Source of the DNA: Baylisascaris procyonis
Lineage: Eukaryota > Nematoda > Chromadorea > Rhabditida > Ascarididae
Assembly (NCBI GenBank): GCA_037389465.1
Contig: JAZARR010000247.1
Coordinates: forward strand, 248,001-312,000
Direction of reading: 5' to 3'
Length of the DNA: 64,000 bases
Shown here: in pieces, positions 37,901-46,809 of the stretch
Layout of the letters: each line of letters opens with the position of its first letter
How positions within the stretch are numbered: the stretch's first letter is position 1
Program-made: the position numbers and the translations under genes
Notes under the pieces: generated by a model
Database searches by the model: none
The model's input: only the letters and a program-made list of their open reading frames with translations
What the model was told of the DNA's origin: nothing

Positions 37901-39223
37901 ACAATTTCCCCGATATGTTGTGTTTGAGTGGTAAAGTCACCATCACACTATGATGATTCCGATTGATTTTAAGGGAAGGAAGTGTTCTGATAAGGACTGC
38001 TAGAGGGAAGGGGAGGGAAAGTGATAACGTAACCCACCTCATCTCGAAACAATCAAAGGTATATGAATAAAAGTTTAAATGTTTGGAAAATTATGAAAAT
38101 TAAAGTTGGTGTCGCAAATGCGGCAAAATAAAGTGCGGCGGCAGCGGGGATTACGCGGGAATAGCTTCGCACTAAGAAAGAGACAAAGACAAAGGCAAGA
38201 GATGACAAGTTAAATGCAGTTGTCTGGAATGACAACAAGAAGAGGAAACATAGAATCTTCTCACAGCAATGTGGCGATTCTATGTTTCCATTCCCATCAA
38301 ATCTCCAGCGAAATCTTCTCAGTTATTTCGCTGGAATTTTATTATGACTTTCGACTTTACGCGACAGTTGGTTCTGCGAATTATTTGTGGATATAGATTA
38401 ATTTTTTCTCATATGTGCGGTTGAGTAGGAACATGTAATTGGTATGTTTATGTCCTGCCGAAGAAGAGATTGCAAGATGCAGATTATATGTCTTAATTTG
38501 AAAGGGGCAAACTGTGTTTGAATATCTTGTGTGATTGCAGCACATTGCAAAGGATATCGCATATTGCCGCATTTGTTTGGAGATGGCCTCTCTGCGCAGC
38601 CGAATGTAGGCGGCGTATTCGCCTCGGATCGCTCACCGGCTACTCCAGGTTTCACTGATTACATTTTACGCTAGACCGATGATATTGTTTTTGATAAGTT
38701 GCGATTGTTTCTTATTGGAGTTATTTAAAAATAACCTGAAAAATTGCCTTAGGAAATCGGCGAGCTTGTTCTTTGTAAGGCGGAGAAGAGTTCTTGAAGG
38801 AATTAACTGAGTCTAACAAGAGTGTATTCATTTGCGATGTGGTGGTCAAATGCAGCTGGAAACTGCATTGCCTTATTAAGCACTTCTGAGAGTAACATCT
38901 GTGTTCTAAGGTTCAGCTGGAAAGAATTTTCAAAATTGTTTTCTCAGGCAAGGTGAATATTATATGCAAATGCTAGTTCATTCTGATGTTCACTTTGTGG
39001 TTCAGGTTTTGCTGCGTGGCGTTCAATGACACATCACGTCGTGCGGCCATCGCCTTCAAGCAATACCTTTGTCAGTACTCGTGCAAAGCCTTCGCTTTCA
39101 CCGGATATTAGCTCAGTGCGCATCTCTTCGGTTCGACCATCAGGTGATCCTAGTGATAGTTTCGTTTGGAGTACCGGTGATTCACTGAATACGCCAAGTG
39201 CATTGCGGGAACAACGACATTAA
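5058..39223 (+). CDS. npp-12: Nuclear pore membrane glycoprotein gp210 (NUP210 / NPP-12 family), 37 exons, complete
   Basis: Single-pass nuclear envelope protein whose large N-terminal part lies in the perinuclear space and whose short C-terminal tail faces the nuclear pore complex. The model has 37 exons (coordinates in the five segment entries below), all joined with compatible phases, giving 5697 nt including TAA, so 1898 residues; human NUP210 is about 1,890. Seen in order: signal peptide, the family's N-terminal block (LNVPRVLLPY), WRSTRPDV, a long series of beta-sandwich (BIG2-like) stretches, GGPRPWI and GGPQP blocks, one transmembrane helix near residues 1771-1791, and a Ser/Pro-rich tail. 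The order follows vertebrate gp210 along its whole length, as I recall that sequence. A few boundaries are less certain: the starts of exons 18 and 24, the ends of exons 18 and 24, and the exon 10/11 junction. The gene symbol follows C. elegans naming. A partial second copy of the 3' end lies at the left edge of the window. Confidence 0.93.
7777..7968. repeat. Minisatellite, six 32-bp units, gp210 intron 3
   Basis: Units start at 7777, 7809, 7841, 7873, 7905 and 7937; a partial seventh begins at 7969. The unit core is CCAGCCGATTGGGTGCAG, ending TATGCAG and usually followed by GTACC, so each junction reads CAG|GTA like a splice acceptor/donor pair. Open frames across it are a by-product of the repeat. 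Confidence 0.95.
10491..10609. repeat. 34-bp tandem repeat, about 3.5 units, gp210 intron 7
   Basis: Units start at about 10491, 10525, 10559 and 10593 with the diverged core TTCGGCTGAAGGTCCACGTA and variants. No protein-coding meaning is apparent. Confidence 0.8.
12163..19717 (+). CDS. npp-12: gp210 exons 9-16: middle lumenal part with a BIG2-like domain (residues 367-740)
   Basis: Exons: 12163-12303, 13191-13328, 13851-14060, 14915-15047, 16820-16962, 17492-17600, 18676-18764, 19559-19717. Exon 11 reads GGTGVYTWSSDEKGIADVD followed by GVVRAIGVGEVGVVLQD, the typical pattern of a bacterial-Ig-like (BIG2) fold, the domain known in this family. Exon 12 matches the family block around LELSV...DCRHVDFAL; exon 14 has GGPRPWIVDPSGYY; exon 16 has VHVGNEVTPSNP and CCATPSRIAV. 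Exon 10 appears to use a GC donor at 13329 so that QLK joins ADGGTG in exon 11, as in the vertebrate protein. Exons 15 and 16 are the least similar and rest mainly on phase and position. Confidence 0.85.
15200..15233. repeat. (TTTA)n microsatellite, gp210 intron 12
   Basis: About eight TTTA units with one TTCA interruption. A similar tract lies at about 31369-31400 in intron 29. Confidence 0.85.
18518..18588. repeat. 36-bp tandem duplication, gp210 intron 14
   Basis: The core AATCTCTTGTATTTAAAATC occurs twice, 36 bp apart (from about 18525 and 18561), with GATGACAGAG / GATGAGAG after it. It lies about 90 bp upstream of exon 15. Confidence 0.85.
20632..25401 (+). CDS. npp-12: gp210 exons 17-24: central lumenal part (residues 741-1202)
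   Basis: Exons: 20632-20756, 21002-21177, 21428-21717, 22228-22350, 22647-22777, 23364-23541, 24137-24295, 25198-25401. Clear family blocks are RLFDSISALSVEWSTDEP (exon 18), the ASEIVAKAVRYQV region (exon 19), VQPLKVGSTHIQIMDVC and TDLHEIIID (exon 20), RIRGVAFGTVAFTASA (exon 22), IGGPQPIPPLTFTLNDSS (exon 23, a second BIG2-like unit) and LRGIRIL with FAFGSAVYPLRVAWRLS (exon 24). Exon 17 is supported only by phase and by a weak fit around KRRLPVPEATVQLLSERSN. Exon 18 could instead start at 20988 with a different end for exon 17, and could end at 21171 instead of 21177. Exon 24 could end at 25395. These alternatives change only a few residues, except for exon 17. Confidence 0.83.
25714..36713 (+). 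CDS. npp-12: gp210 exons 25-34: C-terminal lumenal part (residues 1203-1756)
   Basis: Exons: 25714-25961, 26998-27163, 28894-29075, 29976-30060, 30784-31044, 32320-32449, 32968-33087, 35225-35334, 35451-35669, 36572-36713. Recognisable blocks include FEDEVLITVLEPLQLIQPGI (exon 25), a BIG2-like repeat ending GVSVGDAVLEVYH (exon 26), GLPLGYHITLMVSFRDRVG (exon 27), SIFMTNSVFV (exon 31), GSYACVLQ (exon 32) and HSIPAIITLHGD just before the membrane (exon 34). NVT and NSS sites suggest lumenal N-glycosylation, as expected for a glycoprotein. All junction phases agree. Introns in this part are the longest of the gene (31-32: 2137 bp) and hold the two large hairpins listed separately. Confidence 0.88.
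30172..30297. repeat. 27-bp tandem repeat, about 4.5 units, gp210 intron 28
   Basis: TAGAAACTGGG-type units recur at about 30186, 30212, 30239, 30266 and 30293. The period is close to nine codons, which keeps a frame open through the array, but no splice structure or homology supports translation. Confidence 0.8.
31818..31870. repeat. Near-perfect 24-bp inverted repeat (hairpin) with 5-nt loop, gp210 intron 29
   Basis: Arms 31818-31841 and 31847-31870 are exact reverse complements; the loop is TGCGG at 31842-31846. No poly-T run follows, and no known structural RNA is recognised. Confidence 0.9.
33088..35224. other. Largest gp210 intron (intron 31), no nested gene seen
   Basis: Holds the hairpin at 33643-33703 and a short TA tract near 34258-34280. 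Open frames here have no splice context or recognisable similarity. A GGIGFLTAKG-like segment after an acceptor-like CCAG near 33464 was considered as an extra exon but is not needed by the family alignment. Confidence 0.5.
33643..33703. repeat. 24-bp inverted repeat with 13-nt loop, gp210 intron 31
   Basis: Arms 33643-33666 and 33680-33703 pair with a single mismatch; the loop is 33667-33679. It sits in the largest gp210 intron, which otherwise shows no gene. Confidence 0.88.
37115..37212. repeat. 49-bp tandem duplication in gp210 intron 34 (two units)
   Basis: Units at 37115-37163 and 37164-37212 are nearly identical (core ATAGATAAATTTCAACTATT). The left copy of the segment has the unit once, around 150-210, so the duplication arose after the two copies separated. 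Confidence 0.85.
37484..39223 (+). CDS. npp-12: gp210 exons 35-37: transmembrane helix and pore-side tail (residues 1757-1898)
   Basis: Exons: 37484-37585, 38541-38648, 39006-39223, ending in TAA at 39221-39223. Exon 35 encodes YSMMIVGSVVVTLLCVAVII, one clear hydrophobic helix; the next residues (AHCKGYR) are basic, fitting a lumen-to-pore-side orientation. Exons 36-37 give a polar tail rich in Ser and Pro (SDRSPATPG, RPSPSSNTFV, KPSLSPDISS, LNTPSALR), like the phosphorylatable SP-rich tail of vertebrate gp210. Exon 36 could be read on to a TAG 24 nt past its donor, but splicing at 38649 joins a second SP-rich exon in frame and is preferred. No AATAAA was seen close downstream. Confidence 0.88.
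38111..38365. mobile_element. Non-autonomous DNA-transposon-like (MITE-like) insertion in gp210 intron 35
   Basis: A 255-bp block present in the right gp210 copy and absent from the left one. It is flanked by a 7-bp direct repeat, AGTTGGT, at 38104-38110 and 38366-38372; the left copy has this heptamer once (1103-1109) with matching flanks on both sides, that is, an intact empty site. The ends are short inverted repeats (GTCGC...GCGAC). Inside are two further inverted repeats: 38244-38257 with 38276-38289 (14 bp) and 38305-38314 with 38325-38334 (10 bp). It has no coding capacity. The superfamily is not assigned. Confidence 0.8.
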
Positions 39224-41913
39224 CTACGATCGTGTACTGGCATATCGTCTTCCAGTGAGCAGTATGTTTTCCTCATTGGCGTTTTACGTGATTTTATAAG
39301 AAACCACCTTACCATTTAGGTCGACAGCGATTATAAACTGAAATAAGAAAAGCTGCTGAACTGTAGAAGTAGGGTTGCGGGGGGGCAGAAAGAAAGGGGG
39401 TGGACTACTTCCAAAGTTTTTTTGGCTCATCTTAGATAAATGTGAAATATTTGCTTGTTGTGAGGCCGTTTACTGCGTATGCAGCTGAGAGGGCTCTTGG
39501 TTTATTATATTACTGTATTAGTTTGTAATTGTTGAAATTACGTATAGAGCGCTTTATGGATGATTTTTTATTGAATTTTATTGCTTCTTTGTTTTTCTTA
39601 TCGTGTTCACCTGTTGAATTCACTAATTTACTGTATAAGTGATTGATGCTTATGTTTGTTTTTTTTTTTTTCTCATAGAATATTGGTCATTGTTTTAGTG
39701 ACGGTTTTTTATGATAATGTTATGTTTGGTATAGAACACGTTACTGATGGATGGAAAGAGCTCTTTTATAAGGAAACACCTTGAAAAGGTTGTTTGAGAG
39801 AAGAGATTTGGGTTGAGGATGAGCCGTCTTATGTTAAATGACCTTAGTTTTGTTTTGCATCTATAGCCCGGCTGAAATGAAATTGCTGAGAAAGATATAT
39901 ATTGGGGAATGAGGGCGCGAAATGTTGTGGGTACTCATGCCTCATTTAATAGATTGTTTTCTTCGTTGAGGTTGAGTTATGCTTATTCTATATAGTCTTG
40001 GTTGATCTCATTGGCGCATGTTTTCATCAAATATTATTCTCTCATCGTGAATTTTTATGCTGTAAATGTTGTTAGAATGTGCCTCAAGAACGTTTCGTTG
40101 AATAGTTCCAACGAAATCGATTTCGATGTTTTCCTTCTTATGGCTTCAATCCTTGTTAGATTTATTTATGGTTACTGGTTTGATGCATGTGCGGGGAATT
40201 TATTGTCATTTGAATGCGATGTTGCTATATGTTTATATTTATAGGTAATTGTAGCTATACTGCTTTTTGTTCTAGCTTGAAAGAGATGGATTTATTTATA
40301 TTTGAGGCATGTGGGAATAATAAGTTCTCACACTGTTTCTTTTGTATTTTTGCGAATTTGTACGATCGTTTTGGGAAATATTTCTATGAGGCATTTTGTC
40401 AGTGTTGTTTTTCCTCTCCTATGTTACTGTTGTATTATGTTAAGCAATATTATGAAAACTGTCGAACTGTACTCTATGTCACATTCACATGTAGCCGGTT
40501 GGTGATCATCTCCAGCCTTGTCAGCCTTCCCTGTTCCTTCTATTTGACAAAAGGGCATATCGAATTTCGGTCGCAGCGTATGAAGCTAGATGATTTTGAA
40601 AACAGTCCTGTGAAAAAATTGTCCGAAAATCTCATCTTCCACAAATTTTAGTTAAATGTACATGCAGACATCACTTTTTTAACTTTTGTCAAGTGCGGTC
40701 CCGCAAGATTTATGGAGGGCCGATGATGAAAGGGAGAAAACGCCTGATATCGAGGGCGATGCAAATAGTGATTTGGGGCTTATTGAAGTATGTTTTCATA
40801 ATTAAGTTATTATGAGAATGATAGATAAAAATTTGTTATAGAGATGGTAAACCAAAATATGTTATGGAGAGATAAGTGGCCAGAGGTGTGTTATTTGGAG
40901 GTGATTCTTGCGAGAGGGATTGCGACATCATCGCCAGTGGACCATTTAGAATAGAGAGGTCTAAGGGAAAGTCAGAGGGGAGAAATTGACATCGCAGCAT
41001 AACCCAAGTCTTACTGCAAAACGGAACTGATTTGCCGTGCCAAGTCGCTACCCATCAGGCAGTGGTCTCATTAGATGGGGGATCTCGTTAGAGAACGGCT
41101 TGCCGGAGGAGGCGGGAGCGGGATGGGAAATAGTCTCACGAGAGCGAATTTCGACGAGAAAGTTGGGACATCGTGTCCGCCGTGGATGGGAGTATTCATA
41201 GCACGTTAACTAGAGGGATATATAAATGCGATGCGGGAATATGTGGATGTGTGAAAGAAATTATGCCATTGCAATAGGCTCGAGAGAGACGATATTGTGG
41301 CTTGTTGTTCTTATGTATTCACTGTTCTTATGGAAGAAAAAGCTTACTCCTGGTGTTTGAATGTGAGTTAACGCGGTCATCCAAGTGGCCATAGCCCTAT
41401 ATCGATACTGTTTTGTGTTTCTTATTTTTTTTATTTTTATAGATAGAAACCTTTGTTTGCTTAGAGCGCCAGAGCGCTCGGTTCTTGTGAAATGCTTCAC
41501 TTATGTGTGTTGGCATGCTCTCTTTCACAGCGAGGACACACATAGCGGCTGCCTTACCTCTTTGTTGCTCAATTTGAGTAGTTTTTTCCTAGCCTATTTA
41601 GCTTCTAGGCTGCAATTCCTAGGCATCATCTCTAAGTTAGTCTCTAAACAAGAGATCGTTGGACTTGCGGTGCCTTTGAGTCCCACCCTTTGAAGTAGCG
41701 ATTGCGTACGTGTATTCATTTCATCACTCTGTTAACGCTAATGTGAAGCCACGCCTCTCAGGCTGGGATGTTTTGAATGATGTGTCGAGCAGCGTTACAC
41801 CTCCGCTTTTCACAGTGAATGAGGTTGCAACCGGTCCCACTGTCTTTTTTGAGCAGTTAGATTTTTACGAATTATCATTTGTTATTTTATTTTTAGTTGC
41901 CAAAGTTTGTCAG

Positions 41914-42006
41914 TGGATTTGTCAATGGAAATACCGAATTTTTCCGGAAGAAATGTGTTCTTCTTCGGTGACTTGGAAATGCGGCTGAGTACTTTCGATC
42001 TATCAG
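41914..42006 (+). CDS. Possible exon of an unrecognised gene
   Basis: Follows an acceptor-like GTCAG and is followed by GTAACT. It reads VDLSMEIPNFSGRNVFFF then GDLEMRLSTFDLSG, a composition that looks like real protein. A preceding open segment (about 41763-41833, GWDVLNDVSSSVTPPLFTVN...) ends at a GGTCCC donor-like site with a compatible phase, leaving an 80-bp intron. No homology is recognised, and no complete gene could be built around it. Confidence 0.22.
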
Positions 42007-45000
42007 GTAACTTCACTGCATTGGTACTATGCTGAAATTTACGACTTACCCCTTTGATGTCGTCATGAAAAAGTATTTCACCAACTTTAGAAGTTCTTGG
42101 GGTTATATTTGCTAGGGGTTATATTTGAGCCCATACGGTACGCGCCATTTGCAGTCCTTACCGGTGTTCGAAATCACTGAAAATATTTGCGCAAAAAAAA
42201 AGTGCATTGAAATGTTTCATACGAACATGTTGGATGCGTAGGGGCGCAGCACAACGGTGCGAAGCCCACAGACATGCCTCGATGTCTTGAGTATGCAAGT
42301 TCTGACTTTCCTCCTAGAACTCGAAACTTTAGAAAGATCACTAATTTCTGGAACCAACATTTTTAGAAATCGTATATCACTTCGAGTTGAATTGAATGTA
42401 TAAAACATCATATAAGTTAGCGACACGATGTGTACATTGTTTTTTGCAGCGACAATTTGGTTATAGACCGAGGGTTCACATACGACGCACAATGCATACA
42501 TAGCAGTATGCTGCGCCGTTAAAACGGCATCATCAATATGAATTACAAGGAACTGCGATTTTCTACGAGGGTTAGGTTGGTAGCTGGGAAAGAACTTGTG
42601 AGGATTTCAATAAAAAGAGAAGTGAAGGGGGTTAGGAAAAGACACGGAACCGAAGCAGAAGAGGAAAAAGCAGGAGTGGCGAGGGTTGAAAAAGGTTTGC
42701 TAACGAGGTCGACCATGTGGTAATCATGGGCTTTGGGATTCCTGCACGTGCTATGTAAACAAGTGAAATAAGGAGGTGTAGACGGATTCAGGCGTTGCTG
42801 CGGACATTATTCCAAGGTGATTATCGGTTGAAAACATGCGGGTACCATCTCTGCTATCTTCAGCCCCTTTATGTCGGAGAGGTGGGTCATCTTGCCGTAC
42901 TGCGCTACAAGAGGCAATCTTGCTGGACTGGTCTGTTCTTTTGGTTGTTCATGTGCGAAGAAAATGCAGCGGACCATAGCTGGTATAAAAGTTGGTCTAT
43001 TTATGGGAGTTGCTAAGTGCAAAATCAAGCAAGCCTAATCTCATCAAAAAACTGTCAGTGTGTTTTGTGATATTTCTTCATTTTATATTTCTTAAATTAT
43101 TCTCTTCGAAATGTTTTACTTTCTTTCTCTCCACTCCTTTTTGTACTCTTTCCTCACCTATCGATCGTGTACTGTCTTTCGACGTCGTCCTCTCTATCTT
43201 CGGGTGCTAATCGATCTGTGTGAGATGGATGGTTTATATGCGAGACGATAACTACAACAATAACCAGCGTAGAAATGCGAAGCACTGAAGAGGTCATTGA
43301 AGCTATACATACGTTATGAATGGATGAGCATCTTGGAATAATGCCAACCACGTCACCCGGATTTATGCACGCTTCTTTTCCAGCAGTTATTTTCTCAGCA
43401 TGTGGAGTGATTTGAGGGCTCACGATGACCATGTCAACCTCCTTCACTCCATTTCCCTTCCCCAATCTTTTCTCTTTCTTTTTCACTTGTTTCTGTTCGT
43501 TCTTCCAGACATTTTCGCTTCTTTTTTTATATTGGAACCCTCCACACTAAGCGCTGTTTGAATGCATCCGTTCACCTGTACCACTGCACAGGTGGCGGAA
43601 CGGAAAATGGAAAATGTCTATGCACTCGCTTCATGGGATGCGTCTGAACAATCTTCATATATTTTTAAGTATGTGTGAGAAGCTATCAAACGCATCGCAT
43701 TTGAGTAGAATTGGTGCACTGCTTTAAGCAACACAAACCGAGTTGATCTACCTCTTTCATTTATTCATTTGAAGCAGTTTGAACCTATATGAGCATAAGT
43801 TTTGCTATGTTCGGAAGAAGTTTCGGCTTCTTTTACATTATAATAACCGTACCGTAAGAGTGTACGAAGTGCGATCGTTGGGAGAATACTGGTGCAACAA
43901 CGGGGAATGATCACCGACGAGTTTTTTGTGGGTCATTATTAACTATGATTATTAAAGGTTCGCTAGGGGGTTATAGAAATTTATTAATTAGGCTCACGTC
44001 TGTATAAATTAAACACGGATAGACGACTTTAGATGACTAGAACCCTTCTAGGCTGTCATAAAATCTGCTATAATATGAAAATCTAATGAATTTAGGTCGT
44101 TCTCATCTCTGCAAATTTCAAGTGAGAGATTGAATATAAAACGCTATTCACTAAATGATCATCTTATAAAATTTAATAAGTACACGAAGATATCGAGCCT
44201 ATTCCGCGCTAGCGATGAGAAAATAGATAGCTAAAGGCTTCATTGAGTAAGCATCGAACTAGAATTACGTTTGTTAATTGCTTTTGTGCAGGTGCAGAAT
44301 TTATCATGCTTACATATTCATTAACCTCCTCAATTCACGAATGCTATTCACTTCAATTTCTTTTATTTCATCACCATCGCAATGAATCAGTTGGTGAAAG
44401 ATTTGCGCATTTTCTAGATATATCTGCAACTGGTCAATATACCTAGAGCCGCATTTATAGCAACTCTATTTCTAATTCAAGACAAACAACTCTTATTGAA
44501 AGTCCTGCAGGGTATTGTTTTATTGATGTCTAAAGACCAGTATTTTTATTTATATCATTTCAATGCGATATGATCCTCGGTTTTTTGTGCGATTAAATAT
44601 ATTAAGCTAAACGTCCTCTATGTCATCTCCTCAAATTTTATCCATCGCATTGCTGGAAGCGTGTGAAACCAAAATGAAATAACCTACGGCCATATCGCTC
44701 GTCCAATTCGGGTCTGTTGTCGGCCATTAGTCAGTTGCTGTTTGTAACGTCTCACTAATAGTGCATTCTTTTTTTGAGTAGTGCAAAAGTCAGCACCTTT
44801 GCCACGCGTTTCATAGCCTATTGTATATATTTTTCCAGTGGCCTTTACATCACCAGAGCTGCTGCAGTGATGTTTGGCGTGTATAGTCTACATTATTGGG
44901 CTGGTCACGTTATCCTAGTTTCGCTGCCATTGGTCATCTTTTCTGCGACTAATTTGTCCATAAACGTGTCATAAAATTTCCAGCCGCTTTGGTCTTGGAG

Positions 45001-45220
45001 TCTAAAAAAAGATTTTTTTAGTTGAAAGAGTTGGCTGATCTCGTTAAAAATTGGTATGATGAGCTGAAGTACAAGAGTGTTTATGTTGCTACCCTCCTTG
45101 CTATTCTTTCCTCCTCTAGATTTCAAATGGAGCGAGAAAATTTCCACTAAATGTTATTCATCTTAATCCATTTGCTTTGATGTATGACAATTCTCCACCA
45201 TTGTGTTTCATTGTGCTCAG

Positions 45221-45289
45221 GATTGTTCTGTTGCCTCACCTGGAAGCGTCTTCATAATCGAGCTGCTTTCAATTAGAATGGAAGCACAT
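45221..45289 (+). CDS. Possible exon of an unrecognised gene
   Basis: An open 69-nt segment bounded by TTGTGCTCAG and GTAAGG, with phase 0 at both ends. It reads DCSVASPGSVFIIELLSIR then MEAH. The splice borders match those of the real genes in this window, but the segment is short and no partner exon could be fixed. Confidence 0.18.
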
Positions 45290-46771
45290 GTAAGGTTCCC
45301 GATAAAAGCTATATTAAGTCGTATTTTGATGCAATATGTTAAAGCTTGTCACAAAGGCTGATATAATACTTTTTATAAACAGTATTATAGAGACAATTCT
45401 AAAGTGCTGTATAAAGGTGATTACGGAAACTATTATGAAATGCGAACTGATTGTTTTTATCGAAGCCTCCTTCATGCATTTGTTTTGTTTTTGCCGTGTT
45501 GTTTGTTGCATATAACTGCCTATTTCACTAGTTGTTAGGTCGAAAACCGATAGCGTTTGCAGCTTTTCAAAACTATCTTATACTCGGGTAGGGTTTATGG
45601 AGAGTGTAGTCTTCACTTCGGTTATCTGTTCTTCCTCTTTAAAACGATAGCAGTTTTTCAGTGCCTGAGAAGAGGGTCATATCCGACTTTCATTCACGGC
45701 GCTTACAAAGTTTTAGTACGATTTACAGAGCCGTACTTTAAGGAATTAAATTAAGAAGTTATAATGAAGTTAATAGAGAAAAGCTTATGTGGAAATACTT
45801 TGTCCGAAATTTCTCTTAGTTGACGTGCAAATTGTATGTTCCCTGTAATTTCTTTCTAGCATACCTGTTCAGCACGTTTCAACTTTTTAAGCACAAGAAT
45901 GAAGATTTCATAGTACCGACACTGTGCAAGTCGAGACACTGCTTGTTAAAACTGCATCTATCTAACTTGTAAGGCTTATAATTGAGTAAAGCTCATAGAG
46001 TTATGAAGTAAAATAAGGCCGTATCCTTATAACTTTGCACATTTCAACGAGCAAATGTAATGATTTATGCGTGATGATCGTTGTTCGTTAGTATCTATCG
46101 CGTCCTACAGACGTTATTGTTGCCATATTATTTGTGATTTGGGTTATGAGTTTATATTTGATGATTGAATTTTGAACCTCATTTTGAATTGAATTGAATT
46201 TAAACCTCATTTTTGGTGTTATTCGATGTCATTTCGTGCTTGAAGCGAAAAAAAAATAAAGTCCTTATGAAGACTTTTTAAATTGCGACTTCGCAACGTT
46301 CAACCTTAGTTTATAAATAATAACGCTAGAAATGTTTCGTTGTCCTCCTATATCTATTATTCCTTAGCTCTGTTAACTTATACGAAACAACGGTTAGTCC
46401 AATGCGTACACCTAAAATAGTTTTCCCTCCCTGTCAGAAATTTCTGTAAATGTAGGTTAAATCCGATCCGTTCGCGCCCGTGACAATGGAGGGAAGTGGA
46501 ATAAGCGACTTGATTCCATGAACTCGTGGTTGGTTGGATTTGGCCGGTATGGGCTGGACAACTGGCTCTAACCCATTTTGTTACTGCTTAAAATCTCTCA
46601 CGGTATCCGCTACTTTTGTCTGTTCTTGCTTCAGTCAGAAGTCGTTATTTTCTAAAACGGTTGATATCTGCGCATAATTTGCTGCATTCATTGTTCGTCG
46701 TAAACGTACTTAAAAGTTCCGCATAAACGCTGAGATTTTCTCACATATAATCTAAGCGATTTCATTTAGAA

Positions 46772-46777
46772 TCTCAG
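46772..46777 (+). promoter_or_regulatory. Putative trans-splice acceptor for the MATH-BTB gene
   Basis: TCTCAG lies 32 nt before the ATG at 46810, with no ATG in between. It is typical in form for nematode spliced-leader addition but not proven. Confidence 0.3.
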
Positions 46778-46809
46778 GTGGCACTACAAGTGTTGTATTA
46801 CGCACTCAA

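Larger units (their letters stand above)
37046..39715. repeat. Right copy of the segmental duplication (3' end of gp210 and its downstream flank)
   Basis: Partner of 84-2440. It contains intron 34 from 37046 onward, exons 35-37 and about 490 bp after the stop codon. Intron identity looks high (roughly nine bases in ten by eye), with indels at homopolymer runs. Confidence 0.85.
39224..46809. other. Intergenic region between gp210 and the MATH-BTB gene; unassigned exon-like segments
   Basis: Starts with the gp210 3' flank (duplicated up to about 39715). The longest plus-strand frame is 40214-40651 (145 codons, Phe/Cys-rich, no similarity recognised), which is within chance for this base composition. 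Small open segments with splice-like borders occur at 41763-41833, 41914-42006, about 43602-43667 and 45221-45289 on the plus strand, and at 43154-43486 on the minus strand. I cannot assign any of them to a family. Confidence 0.4.

Noticed and set aside
40214..40651. 145-codon plus-strand frame
   Set aside because: A frame of this length is expected about once by chance in 64 kb at this composition; no domain, start context or splice sites support it.
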